DNA of 36,164 nt. It comes from Chitinophagaceae bacterium (lineage in GTDB: Bacteria > Bacteroidota > Bacteroidia > Chitinophagales > Chitinophagaceae). The stretch covers positions 1 through 36,164 of the forward strand of contig JAICGN010000034.1 in NCBI GenBank assembly GCA_025923075.1. The letters run 5' to 3'. Shown here one piece after another: positions 16,224-23,384 of this stretch; position 1 is the stretch's first letter, and every line of letters begins with the position of its first letter. The position numbers were made by a program, and so were the translations under genes. Under the pieces are notes generated by a model. The model was not told the DNA's origin. It ran no database searches and saw nothing but the letters and a program-made list of their open reading frames with translations.

Positions 16224-16610
16224 CGCTACAAACCGAGCTATCGTTTCTCGCCTTAGGCGAGAGAAGGAAAGTCCGGACAGCACAGAGCATTGCACCGGTG
16301 AAAAGCCGGGTATTTCAACCGATGCCGAAAAAGTATGTTGAAATAACAGATAGTGCCACAGAAAATAACTGCCTTCTCTCTCTCCTTAAGGAGAGGGTTG
16401 GGGTGAGGTTGAAAATGTGGGGTAAGGGCCCACAGCTTTTGATGGTGACATCATTAGCGGGTAAACCTTGCAAGCTGAAATGCCACATATACCATCGTTT
16501 GAGGACTGCTCGTCCGATGATGGAGGGTAGGCAGATTGATCCCGTTGAGCAATCACCGGGACAGATAAATGATAGTTTAGAAACAGAATCCGGCTTACGA
16601 GTTTGTAGCG
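16224..16610 (+). ncRNA. rnpB: RNase P RNA (bacterial class A)
   Basis: The catalytic RNA that trims the 5' leader of pre-tRNAs. The ends pair perfectly: CGCTACAAAC (16224-16233) with GTTTGTAGCG (16601-16610), helix P1. Conserved blocks appear in order: AAGGAAAGTCCGGAC (CR-I), CCACAGAAAATAAC (CR-II), TTGAAAATGTGGGGTAAG (CR-III), AGCGGGTAAACCTTGC, GGGTAGGCAGATTGAT, CAGATAAATGATAG, and CAGAATCCGGCTTACGA (CR-V). P3 is a TCTCGCC-TTA-GGCGAGA hairpin (16246-16262). The P12 position is filled by a 16-nt perfect palindrome and a TTGGGGTGAGG tail that look like a dispersed repeat. A T8 run (16611-16618) follows P1 and probably ends transcription. A reading frame that crosses this region is not a gene. 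Confidence 0.95.
16378..16410. repeat. Dispersed-repeat-like palindrome forming the P12 arm of rnpB
   Basis: CTCTCCTT-AAGGAGAG (16380-16395) is a perfect palindrome followed by GGTTGGGGTGAGGTT. This combination resembles a short repeat often seen between genes of Bacteroidota. Here it lies in the RNase P RNA between CR-II and CR-III, exactly where the variable P12 helix belongs. Confidence 0.6.
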
Positions 16611-16618
16611 TTTTTTTT
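16611..16618 (+). terminator. T-run after rnpB helix P1
   Basis: Eight T residues directly follow the 10-bp P1 helix. P1 has a very distant 5' strand, so this is not a classical hairpin terminator, and readthrough into the lipoprotein gene 4 nt later is possible. Confidence 0.4.
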
Positions 16619-16621
16619 AAT

Positions 16622-17257
16622 ATGGAGAAAGTCACCATAGCTGCGGTTTTAATTTGTTTATTCATTACTGCTTGTAAGGACGAAACAAAACAAAAAGGTA
16701 AAATCACACCGACGGCAACGACTACTGCTCAGGCTTCAGAATCTAATCCAGATTCCGTCTTACTTCACTTAACGCAGGATATCTTAACGGCATTTAAAAC
16801 AAAAAACTATTCAGCAGTTGCAGATTTTATCGATCCTGTATCCGGTATAAGATTTTCACCTTATGGATATATCGATACAATTCGTAATGTGATCTTCTCA
16901 AAAGAAAAATTTGCCGAACAAGCTGGACGATCAAACCAGGATAAAATAATTTGGGGCGAATTTGATGGCTCGGGAGATACGATCAACATGACATTGAATG
17001 AGTACATAGCAAAGTTTGTGTATGATGTCGATTTTAGCAAACCTGAAACAAGGAAAGTAAATGAGTTCATCGGCCATGGTAATTCGTTAAATAATCTTCT
17101 ATCAGTGTATAAAGACTGTGATTTCACAGAAAGCCATTTCTCGGGTTTTGAAAAAAAATACGAAGGGATGGATTGGAGAAGTATCAGGTTAATTTTCAGA
17201 GAAAGAGATGGAAAGTTTTTCCTTGTCGGCATTGTCCACGATCAATGGACGAGTTAA
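16622..17257 (+). CDS. Conserved lipoprotein, unknown function
   Basis: A 211-residue lipoprotein starting at ATG 16622, 12 nt after the 3' end of rnpB. The signal MEKVTIAAVLICLFITACKD has lipobox ITAC with Cys18. The mature domain has the pattern IDPVSGIRFSPYGYID, FVYDVDFSKPE, IGHGNSLNNLL and GMDWRSIRLIFRERDGKFFLVGIVHDQW. I associate this pattern with a widespread but uncharacterised bacterial family. An open frame continues upstream through rnpB to 16298, but it is excluded because that DNA encodes RNase P RNA. Transcription must come from readthrough of rnpB or from a promoter inside it. The gene converges on the CPBP gene with a 4-nt gap. Confidence 0.85.
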   Translation: MEKVTIAAVLICLFITACKDETKQKGKITPTATTTAQASESNPDSVLLHLTQDILTAFKTKNYSAVADFIDPVSGIRFSPYGYIDTIRNVIFSKEKFAEQAGRSNQDKIIWGEFDGSGDTINMTLNEYIAKFVYDVDFSKPETRKVNEFIGHGNSLNNLLSVYKDCDFTESHFSGFEKKYEGMDWRSIRLIFRERDGKFFLVGIVHDQWTS

Positions 17258-17261
17258 TCGC

Positions 17262-18173
17262 TTACTTAAACGCATTGCCAATATATCCGCCTAGTTCCAT
17301 CAGCCACGCAATGCCGAGATGAACCATCAATCCGCCGATTATTGATCTTGTATTGTAAACGACGATCCCAAGGATTATTCCGCCGAAATAAGAACTGATG
17401 CATTCGGCCAGCGGTTTGCCAAAATGTATGGTACAATAAAAACAAGCCATCGGTAAAATAGCATCCTTCCCAACGACTTTTATAAATGCCAGCACAAGAA
17501 AACCGCGAAAGAAAAGTTCAACTGAAATAAAATCACTGCCGTAAGACAGTTCATGTAGTAATTGAAAGAACCATTTGCTTTTTATGTTATATAAAACTGA
17601 AGTAACGTCCCTTAGTTTTGGATACATGCTTAAAAAATCAGGCTGCGTAGAGGCGGCAGCCACAAGCGGTACCATGATCAGTAACATGATTAAGTATGGT
17701 TTCCATGTAAAGTTTCTGAGAGTTAAACCAAAGAAGCTTTCTTTAGCAAAATATATTTTCCAAATTATAAATAGAATAAATGACAGTACTGATAATCGTA
17801 TCGGCCAGTAAATGATCTGATTCCAATAATAATTCCATAAAGGATCATCCGATAAATGCAAATAAGTGCTCATTGCCATCTTCCAGGAAAAAATTGCAGG
17901 CGACAAAATAATCAGCGAAAAGATTAATGCCCCATTAAAATAATTTTTACCGTAAATAGCATAAAAAATATAAGGCAAGGCGAATGCGATTAAAAATATC
18001 GAATAACGGTAGTAAAATGAAGCAGCAATTGAATTAAGGTCGTCAATTTTATCATCTATCCTGTAATGAAAATTAACGAAGATCATCAACGAAGTGAGCA
18101 GGGTACAGGCTATTAATACTCCAATATTTATACTTCTAAAATAATCAATTATGTATTTAAGAATTTCCGTCAT
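17262..18173 (-). CDS. CPBP family intramembrane protein (putative CAAX-type protease)
   Basis: A 303-residue integral membrane protein with about eight hydrophobic helices. The C-terminal half fits the CPBP/Abi (type II CAAX prenyl endopeptidase-like) family: SVELFFRGFLVLAF at about 217-230 is motif 1, CTIHFGKPLAE has the motif 2 His250, and GLMVHLGIAW has the motif 3 His285. The first Glu of the usual EExxxR is Val218, so only Glu219 and Arg223 remain. This occurs in some family members but may reduce proteolysis. The frame begins with a GTG at 18179; I used the ATG at 18173. It ends 4 nt from the converging lipoprotein gene. Confidence 0.8.
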   Translation of the reverse strand: MTEILKYIIDYFRSINIGVLIACTLLTSLMIFVNFHYRIDDKIDDLNSIAASFYYRYSIFLIAFALPYIFYAIYGKNYFNGALIFSLIILSPAIFSWKMAMSTYLHLSDDPLWNYYWNQIIYWPIRLSVLSFILFIIWKIYFAKESFFGLTLRNFTWKPYLIMLLIMVPLVAAASTQPDFLSMYPKLRDVTSVLYNIKSKWFFQLLHELSYGSDFISVELFFRGFLVLAFIKVVGKDAILPMACFYCTIHFGKPLAECISSYFGGIILGIVVYNTRSIIGGLMVHLGIAWLMELGGYIGNAFK

Positions 18174-18277
18174 TATCACGGAAAATAGACGTTTTTTTAC
18201 TATCGTTTAAACTTTTTTCAAAGCCAGGCTTCTGATATTTCGTGTTGAATTTTCCACAACCCTAAAAAACTAAAAAA

Positions 18278-19174
18278 ATGAAAACTTTCTCAATCAACCG
18301 GACCAGCATAGCCGCAATTGCATTCATGTTTGCTACTATGCTTTTTTCTTGTCAAAAAGACCTTAGCACTACCAACAACCAACCTTTAACCGAGACGCAG
18401 GCAACTGCCTATTCTGAAGAAAGTTCAATGGCTGAAGCCAGCTTTGATGATGCAGAAGATGTTGCTACAACAGCGGCTGATGAAGAAGGGAATGCCAGCG
18501 AGTTTGATATCAATGGCCGTCTTTTCGGTCCCAGGTTCACAGAATTAAGAGCAGCGATCGGAGATTGTGCTACCATCACAGTTACTCCGAACGATTCAAC
18601 GTATCCTAAAACCATCATAATTGATTTTGGTAATGGCTGTTTGGGTCGTGATGGTAAGTTTCGTTCTGGCGCAATCATAGTACATCTTACCGCTCCCTTG
18701 CGCAGACCTGGTTCTGTAGTAACAATTACTTTCAGAAATTATTTCGTAAATCGTGTTCACCTCGAGGGGACAAAGGTCATTAGTAATCTTAGCGATCCCC
18801 CAATGCATAAATGGAGTGTACAGGTGGTAGGTGGTAAGGTAACATTCCCTTCGGGCAGAGGGTATAGCTACCAGGGTATAAAAGTAAAGACGCAAGTTGG
18901 CGGTATGGATACAAGAGTTGTTCGTGATGATGTCTATGAAATTACAGGTCGTTCACAAACTGAATTCAATGGCGGTCTCATCATAACGCTGAATACAGAG
19001 ACAGCATTAGTGAAGAAAGTAGCCTGCCCATGGATCAGTGACGGTAAATTGAAGATTAAGATCAATGACCGTGTTTTATACCTTGATTATGGTTTTCCAT
19101 TCAACGGAGAGTGCGATAACAAAGCATTACTAACCTGGAGTAATGGAAACAATCAAAGAGTGATCATATTATAA
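18278..19174 (+). CDS. Lipoprotein, unknown function
   Basis: A 298-residue predicted lipoprotein. The N-terminal signal ends at lipobox MLFSC (Cys25), followed by an acidic, Ala/Ser/Thr-rich linker up to about residue 75. The rest is a beta-rich domain with paired cysteines at conserved-looking turns (AAIGDCATITV, DFGNGCLGRDG, VACPWISDG, NGECDNKALL) that could form disulfides once exported. I recognise it only as a Bacteroidota-type envelope protein. The ATG follows an A-rich stretch typical of translation starts here. A hairpin terminator follows. Confidence 0.8.
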   Translation: MKTFSINRTSIAAIAFMFATMLFSCQKDLSTTNNQPLTETQATAYSEESSMAEASFDDAEDVATTAADEEGNASEFDINGRLFGPRFTELRAAIGDCATITVTPNDSTYPKTIIIDFGNGCLGRDGKFRSGAIIVHLTAPLRRPGSVVTITFRNYFVNRVHLEGTKVISNLSDPPMHKWSVQVVGGKVTFPSGRGYSYQGIKVKTQVGGMDTRVVRDDVYEITGRSQTEFNGGLIITLNTETALVKKVACPWISDGKLKIKINDRVLYLDYGFPFNGECDNKALLTWSNGNNQRVIIL

Positions 19175-19198
19175 TTCCGTTGGTAAGCAATCATAAAG

Positions 19199-19231
19199 AA
19201 GTCTCCCTTGAATTGATCGGGGAGACTTTCT
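19199..19231 (+). terminator. Hairpin terminator after the lipoprotein gene
   Basis: AAGTCTCCC and GGGGAGACTT form a stem of about 9 bp around an 11-nt loop, followed by TTCT. It lies between the converging lipoprotein and YqaE/Pmp3 genes and could serve both directions. Confidence 0.65.
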
Positions 19232-19250
19232 GATTGTGAGGTTTGAGCTA

Positions 19251-19652
19251 TTAAATCGTATCCGTTACCACGAGCAATGCATAAATGATCCCTGGTATAA
19301 TAAAAAGGAACCAAAACAAGATACTCAACCAGAATTTGGTATTGATTTCACCCTGGTGAAGATATACAGCCAGTGGAGGTAATAATATCGCAAGAATAAT
19401 AAGAACAACCATTTCTACCTTTGCAGACTTGTTTGCTTTCTTTTCTTTTTTAATCAGCTTCCATTGTTTCTTTACTTCCTTCACCCTTTCTTTTCGTTCC
19501 TGCTTAGAAAGACCCTTGAACTCAGCGAATGCAGCCTTTATTGTAGCGGGGTCTGGTTCACCTCCGGGAGGCAATAGCGAAGCTGAAGATTGAAGGGGAC
19601 TCATCGAAAACATCATTGCAGTTATCAACAGGGAACAAAAGATCTTTTTCAT
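19251..19652 (-). CDS. YqaE/Pmp3-family membrane protein with N-terminal export signal
   Basis: A 133-residue protein. Residues 1-24 form a signal sequence (MKKIFCSLLITAMMFSMSPL). A basic, coiled region rich in Lys and Glu follows (about 45-78, e.g. KQERKERVKEVKKQWKLIKK). The C-terminal 55 residues match the YqaE/Pmp3 family of tiny two-helix proteins: VVLIILAILLPPLAVYLHQG and FWLSILFWFLFIIPGIIYALLVV. Pmp3 proteins affect membrane potential and salt stress in yeast; the role in bacteria is unclear. The extension before the Pmp3 unit is common in Bacteroidota. Confidence 0.85.
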   Translation of the reverse strand: MKKIFCSLLITAMMFSMSPLQSSASLLPPGGEPDPATIKAAFAEFKGLSKQERKERVKEVKKQWKLIKKEKKANKSAKVEMVVLIILAILLPPLAVYLHQGEINTKFWLSILFWFLFIIPGIIYALLVVTDTI

Positions 19653-19763
19653 AAGTGTATTGTTTGGGTTTTAGATTGATTCGCAAATTTAGGGTTCTAT
19701 CATTTCCTTTAACAAAGTATTTTATCAACAGGTGGGTAAATGTTTTACAGTTAATTTTATCGA

Positions 19764-20456
19764 ATGAAACCTATTGGACTTGTTGGTGGACTTACTTATG
19801 TTTCCACGATAGAATATTACCGTTATTTAAATGAATTGGCCAACGAAAAACTTGGGGGCAATGAATCAGCGGAGATCATCATTTATTCTTTGAACTTTGG
19901 AGAAATAAAAAGCCTTACGGAAGCAGGCGATTGGAAAAATATTTCCGTGATCATTTGCAAAGCGGCTCAAACAATAGAGGCTGGCGGCGCTGCGTGTCTT
20001 CTTATCGGGGCTAACACAATGCATAAAATAGCCAACGAGGTACAGGCAGCTGTGAAGATCCCCGTTATTCATATCGCCGACGCTGTAGCAAAAGAAATCT
20101 TAAAACATGGCTTGAGGAAAATCGGATTACTCGGAACCCGTTATACCATGCAGCTTGGTTTTTATGCTGATCATCTTGCAAAATTTGGAATCGAAACTAT
20201 TATTCCGGACAAGACTGATATCGAGTATATAAATTATACAATCTATAATGAGTTTAGCAAAAATATTTTTCTCCCAGAAACAAAAGCTGGTTATCTCAGG
20301 GTTATTTCAAGGCTAAAGCAAAACGGAGCCGAAGGAATTATTCTTGGATGTACGGAAATCCCAATTTTAGTCAAGCAGTCAGATTGTGATATTTATTTGT
20401 TTGATACAGCAAGAATCCACTCCGGAGCCGCAGTGGATCAGGCATGGAGTTTATAA
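19764..20456 (+). CDS. Aspartate/glutamate racemase family protein
   Basis: A 230-residue protein of the Asp/Glu racemase family, nearest in style to E. coli YgeA. The first signature is IGLVGGLTYVSTIEYYR, where most members read GGMSWEST. The first active-site motif is GANTMHK (82-88): the position usually Cys, or Thr in YgeA, is Ala83. The second active-site motif GCTEIP retains Cys196. With one of the two acid/base residues missing, two-sided racemisation is doubtful; it could be one-sided or act on another substrate. The gene converges with the Ppx/GppA-like gene at a 3-nt gap. Confidence 0.85.
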   Translation: MKPIGLVGGLTYVSTIEYYRYLNELANEKLGGNESAEIIIYSLNFGEIKSLTEAGDWKNISVIICKAAQTIEAGGAACLLIGANTMHKIANEVQAAVKIPVIHIADAVAKEILKHGLRKIGLLGTRYTMQLGFYADHLAKFGIETIIPDKTDIEYINYTIYNEFSKNIFLPETKAGYLRVISRLKQNGAEGIILGCTEIPILVKQSDCDIYLFDTARIHSGAAVDQAWSL

Positions 20457-20459
20457 TTT

Positions 20460-21605
20460 TTATTTTATGGTTTGATCTACAAAAGCAGATATCCAACCCA
20501 CTTGTCCATTCTTTACAAGATAAAATTGTTTGGTTTCATAAATTGAAGCAAACTGTCTCATTATTTTTAATAAAAGCCCGCTTCCGCTCATCAATGACTT
20601 TTGATCAAATACACCATGAACTGTTTTAGAAATCTTGAGTATGGCTGCTTTTTCAGTTTGATCGGTTCCAACTTTGGCCAGGTTTTCAGGTGAATACGAT
20701 GAGAAATTCGTGTAAAGTTTTTCGTAGAATTTGGCAACCTCCTCAAACGTAACGGGCACCACAGCATTGTCAACCAACTCAGGATGCATCAGGTTCGCCG
20801 CCGCCCAGGCAGCACCACCGCTAAATGCGATATAGTCGCTCAGTGGGTAAGCTCCGCTTGCATTCACTGCATAGACGATATCTGCGTTTTCGGCCTGGGA
20901 CAATACCCGGGTCAGTTGTTTTTGATAAGTAGCCAGGCTTTTATCATCTTCTAATCTTTTTTCGGCAGCATTCGATACACTCTTTGTTCCCCAATTCAAT
21001 TGAAACAAATAAAAATCTTTGGTATTGCCATAAGGGAAGTAACCGCCTTTTGTATTCCCGCTTCCAATGTCAATAAGAAATGTTGTATACCTTCTTGATT
21101 CAGGCACAATACCAAGGTGCGAGAGTAATGCTTCCTGTTTTACATCGATGACAGTCACTTGGCGAGACTGATCATTGATCCTGACCTTAAATGAATCAAT
21201 TAGCTTTTTAACCAAATCAGTTTTCTCATCTTTTTCCGCCTGCATCTTTACACCACTACTTACCGCTGTAAAAATCCTTTTGTCCGGAATGTTATAATTT
21301 TTCTTTGCAGTAGCATATAAACCACAAAGAGCATTTAGCGTGGCAGAAAATGTAGGATCGGTAAACGATATAAAATCTGTATTTACAGAAGTATCTTTTA
21401 GGATATTAAAACTTCCATTTGATTGGGCATTTTTACCAAGCTCGACCATACTCATCTTTACACCTTTGGATCCAACTTCAATACCTGTATAAACTGTTGA
21501 GTTATTATACTTCAGCTTAAGATTGGTTTGTGCCGGTAAAAAACTAATAGAACAACACAGACCCGCAAACAGGATAAGGTGGCGGGGGAAGAGGATATTG
21601 CGCAT
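20460..21605 (-). CDS. Exported Ppx/GppA-like (ASKHA-fold) phosphatase
   Basis: A 381-residue protein with a cleavable signal (hydrophobic HLILFAGLCCSISFLPAQ). The mature part follows the exopolyphosphatase/pppGpp phosphatase layout: phosphate-1 loop GIEVGSKGVKMSMVE, the FTAVSSGVKMQAEKDE segment that corresponds to TSAxRxAxN, VKQEALLSHLGIV that corresponds to the EExxLxxLGV stretch, and phosphate-2 loop FLIDIGSGNTKGGYF. Then LNWGTKSVSNAAEKRL and a late glycine-rich segment follow. Ppx/GppA enzymes are normally cytoplasmic. Export to the periplasm suggests phosphoester or polyphosphate hydrolysis there, or a binding role. It is downstream of and co-directional with another secreted-protein gene, with a 117-nt gap. 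Confidence 0.75.
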   Translation of the reverse strand: MRNILFPRHLILFAGLCCSISFLPAQTNLKLKYNNSTVYTGIEVGSKGVKMSMVELGKNAQSNGSFNILKDTSVNTDFISFTDPTFSATLNALCGLYATAKKNYNIPDKRIFTAVSSGVKMQAEKDEKTDLVKKLIDSFKVRINDQSRQVTVIDVKQEALLSHLGIVPESRRYTTFLIDIGSGNTKGGYFPYGNTKDFYLFQLNWGTKSVSNAAEKRLEDDKSLATYQKQLTRVLSQAENADIVYAVNASGAYPLSDYIAFSGGAAWAAANLMHPELVDNAVVPVTFEEVAKFYEKLYTNFSSYSPENLAKVGTDQTEKAAILKISKTVHGVFDQKSLMSGSGLLLKIMRQFASIYETKQFYLVKNGQVGWISAFVDQTIK

Positions 21606-21722
21606 GGGCTAGTTTAATTTAATCGTGTAAAACTAGTTAATACTGACCTGCTTTGATCATTGTAAGAATGGCAAATGGCAAGGTGTGAATAGAATGTGAT
21701 TAACTCGATAGATGGTGCAATA

Positions 21723-22553
21723 CTAATCGGGTTCTTTTTTTACCACGGCAACTGTTTGTTCAACTTTCGAAGTGGCCTGATCATAAACGATCCTTACTCT
21801 TGCACTTTTGGTTTCCGAGGAGCTTAATGATAACTGATGACGATTCTTGCCGGCAGTGATGATGAGTATTGCAGTATTGGGAGGAATGCTTCCAAGATTC
21901 TCTGCTACCATTTCTATTTCATGAAAAGTATTGTTCAAATCGATCTTCACATAGGTGGTAAGCGCTTTTGCGGTTAATCGTTGATGAGTTAACACGACCT
22001 GTTTATCTACCAATACAGTTATTGAATCCCCGTCGATTTGAGCGTTGTCATAAAAATCCAGACGAATCGTACCGGTATCGACTTTTATTTCGGGTATCTC
22101 TTTAAAAGCGGATTCTTTTATACGTGTCAAAATAATACTCCCACCATCACAACTCTGTAATGTGTTCAAGACATTGCCGGACCAATAACCTTTCAATGTT
22201 TCAAGCTTGCCCTCACGACTATAGACCAGTTCAAAGGTTTTTACACAGATAACACAGCGCTGCGGAATATGATAGGTTGTTACTAAACCTTCCCTTACAG
22301 TGAGCTTTTTAGTTGTTTTGTCAAAAGACCCGGTGAAATTTTTCTTTACATAATTATCGATATCCTGGTAATGATAGGAATCACCTATTAGGATTTCTCC
22401 TTTTGCATTGATCTGAAGCTCGATATTATTTTCAGGAAAACAACCTCTCATACTCAGTGTGCCTTTCCAAAATCCGCTAATATCCTGACCAGCGCACTGT
22501 AAAGTAACGGCAGTAAACAAAAAACTTAGTGCCAGAAGAATTTTCACCATCAA
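21723..22553 (-). CDS. Secreted protein, unknown function
   Basis: A 276-residue exported protein with signal MMVKILLALSFLFTAVTLQC and mature start near GQDISGFW. The N-terminal half is a small beta-barrel-like domain (DISGFWKGTLSMRG, a C-x2-C pair in PQRCVICVKTF, a GYWSG turn), of a kind often seen in Bacteroidota secreted proteins. The C-terminal half reads IRLDFYDNAQIDGDSITVLVDKQ and MVAENLGSIPPNTAILII, a beta-sandwich module I have seen attached to varied exported proteins of this phylum. No catalytic residues are apparent. The Cys in the signal (TLQC) could be a lipobox, but the context LQCAG is also compatible with simple secretion. Confidence 0.75.
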   Translation of the reverse strand: MMVKILLALSFLFTAVTLQCAGQDISGFWKGTLSMRGCFPENNIELQINAKGEILIGDSYHYQDIDNYVKKNFTGSFDKTTKKLTVREGLVTTYHIPQRCVICVKTFELVYSREGKLETLKGYWSGNVLNTLQSCDGGSIILTRIKESAFKEIPEIKVDTGTIRLDFYDNAQIDGDSITVLVDKQVVLTHQRLTAKALTTYVKIDLNNTFHEIEMVAENLGSIPPNTAILIITAGKNRHQLSLSSSETKSARVRIVYDQATSKVEQTVAVVKKEPD

Positions 22554-22650
22554 AAATTAAGACAAATATTTCGCCTAAAATGTGAAAATTTTATGAAAGG
22601 TGAGAATTCTTACCAACAAATGGTAATAAGTCAATTTCGAAAACCAGGCT

Positions 22651-22812
22651 TTATCTGTTCCGTAATCCTAAAAAAGCGATTGCAATAACGAAAAAGCCAA
22701 CCCCGGTAATGGTCGGCGGTAAAATTTTTCCTTTTGTTCCGAGATAAACCATGTAACTCCCAAGGACCACTAACAGGACAGCGGCGATAACCAGTGTGGA
22801 ATTTCTTTTCAT
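22651..22812 (-). CDS. 53-residue two-helix membrane protein
   Basis: A short reading frame between two annotated genes. It encodes 53 residues with start MKRNSTLVIAAVLLVVLG and end VIAIAFLGLRNR. There are two hydrophobic segments (about 7-24 and 36-50) separated by YLGTKGKILPPTITG, a basic, glycine/proline turn, and basic residues flank both ends, as in genuine small membrane proteins. It is co-directional with and upstream of the secreted-protein gene (97-nt gap), and divergent from the Dabb gene. I know similar small hypothetical proteins in Chitinophagaceae only by type, not by name. Confidence 0.65.
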   Translation of the reverse strand: MKRNSTLVIAAVLLVVLGSYMVYLGTKGKILPPTITGVGFFVIAIAFLGLRNR

Positions 22813-22874
22813 TGATGGATTTAGACTTTTTTATTTTCCAAAGAACAATTAAGTTCGGAAAAAAATCAAGTAAA

Positions 22875-23285
22875 ATGAAATTATCTTCCCGACGCCGGTT
22901 CTTAGGAAATGTTGCCTGGGCGGTGCCATTCGCAACGTCAATGAAGCCAAATACTATCTTCGCTCAAAAAAAGGGAATGTTTATACATCATGTTTATTTC
23001 TGGTTGAAGAATTCGGGGAACAAAGAAGACAGGGCCAAACTGATTGAAGGATTAAAAAAACTTTCAAAGGTAAAAACGATAAAAAATTTTTATATCGGTC
23101 AGGCCGCCGGTACACGAAGAGACGTAATTGATAGTTCTTATGACATAAGCTGGTTATTGTTTTTTGATAGCGCTGCTGATCAGGACAGCTATCAAACTGA
23201 TCCAATACATTTAAAATTTATTGAAGAATGTTCTCCGCTCTGGACCAGAGTGGTGGTGTATGATACCATAGATGCAGCCACCTGA
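22875..23285 (+). CDS. Tat-exported Dabb (stress-responsive A/B barrel) domain protein
   Basis: A 136-residue protein. The twin-arginine signal SSRRRFLGNVAWAVPFA is at residues 4-20, with cleavage near AQKKG. The mature domain fits the dimeric alpha/beta-barrel (Dabb) family: MFIHHVYFWLKN at the first strand with two His, a helix KLIEGLKKLSKVKTIKNFYIG, then DISWLLFFDSAADQDSYQTDPIHLKFIEE with a second His, and the final strand RVVVYDTID. The ATG at 22875 was chosen over an open frame from 22794 because it places the RR motif at the N-terminus. Function is unknown; Dabb proteins bind small molecules or act as cyclases. Confidence 0.8.
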   Translation: MKLSSRRRFLGNVAWAVPFATSMKPNTIFAQKKGMFIHHVYFWLKNSGNKEDRAKLIEGLKKLSKVKTIKNFYIGQAAGTRRDVIDSSYDISWLLFFDSAADQDSYQTDPIHLKFIEECSPLWTRVVVYDTIDAAT

Positions 23286-23354
23286 GTCGCCAGAGCGTAC
23301 TCAGAAGCTGGTCTGCTTGCCGAAATAAATTTTATTTAGAAGAATGATATCAAG

Positions 23355-23384
23355 CCCTTTTAGGGGTTTGGGGTTAGTAACCCC
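23355..23384. repeat. GC-rich palindromic element at the TIM-barrel gene 3' end
   Basis: CCCTTTTAGGGG (23355-23366) followed by TTT and GGGGTTAGTAACCCC (23370-23384), a perfect 7+1+7 inverted repeat. The TTA inside it is the stop codon of the minus-strand gene. It resembles the element at 5087-5123 in sequence, orientation and position. Confidence 0.55.

Noticed and set aside
16298-16621. Open frame that would extend the lipoprotein upstream through rnpB
   Set aside because: The DNA is RNase P RNA with all conserved blocks, and the ATG at 16622 starts a proper lipoprotein signal.
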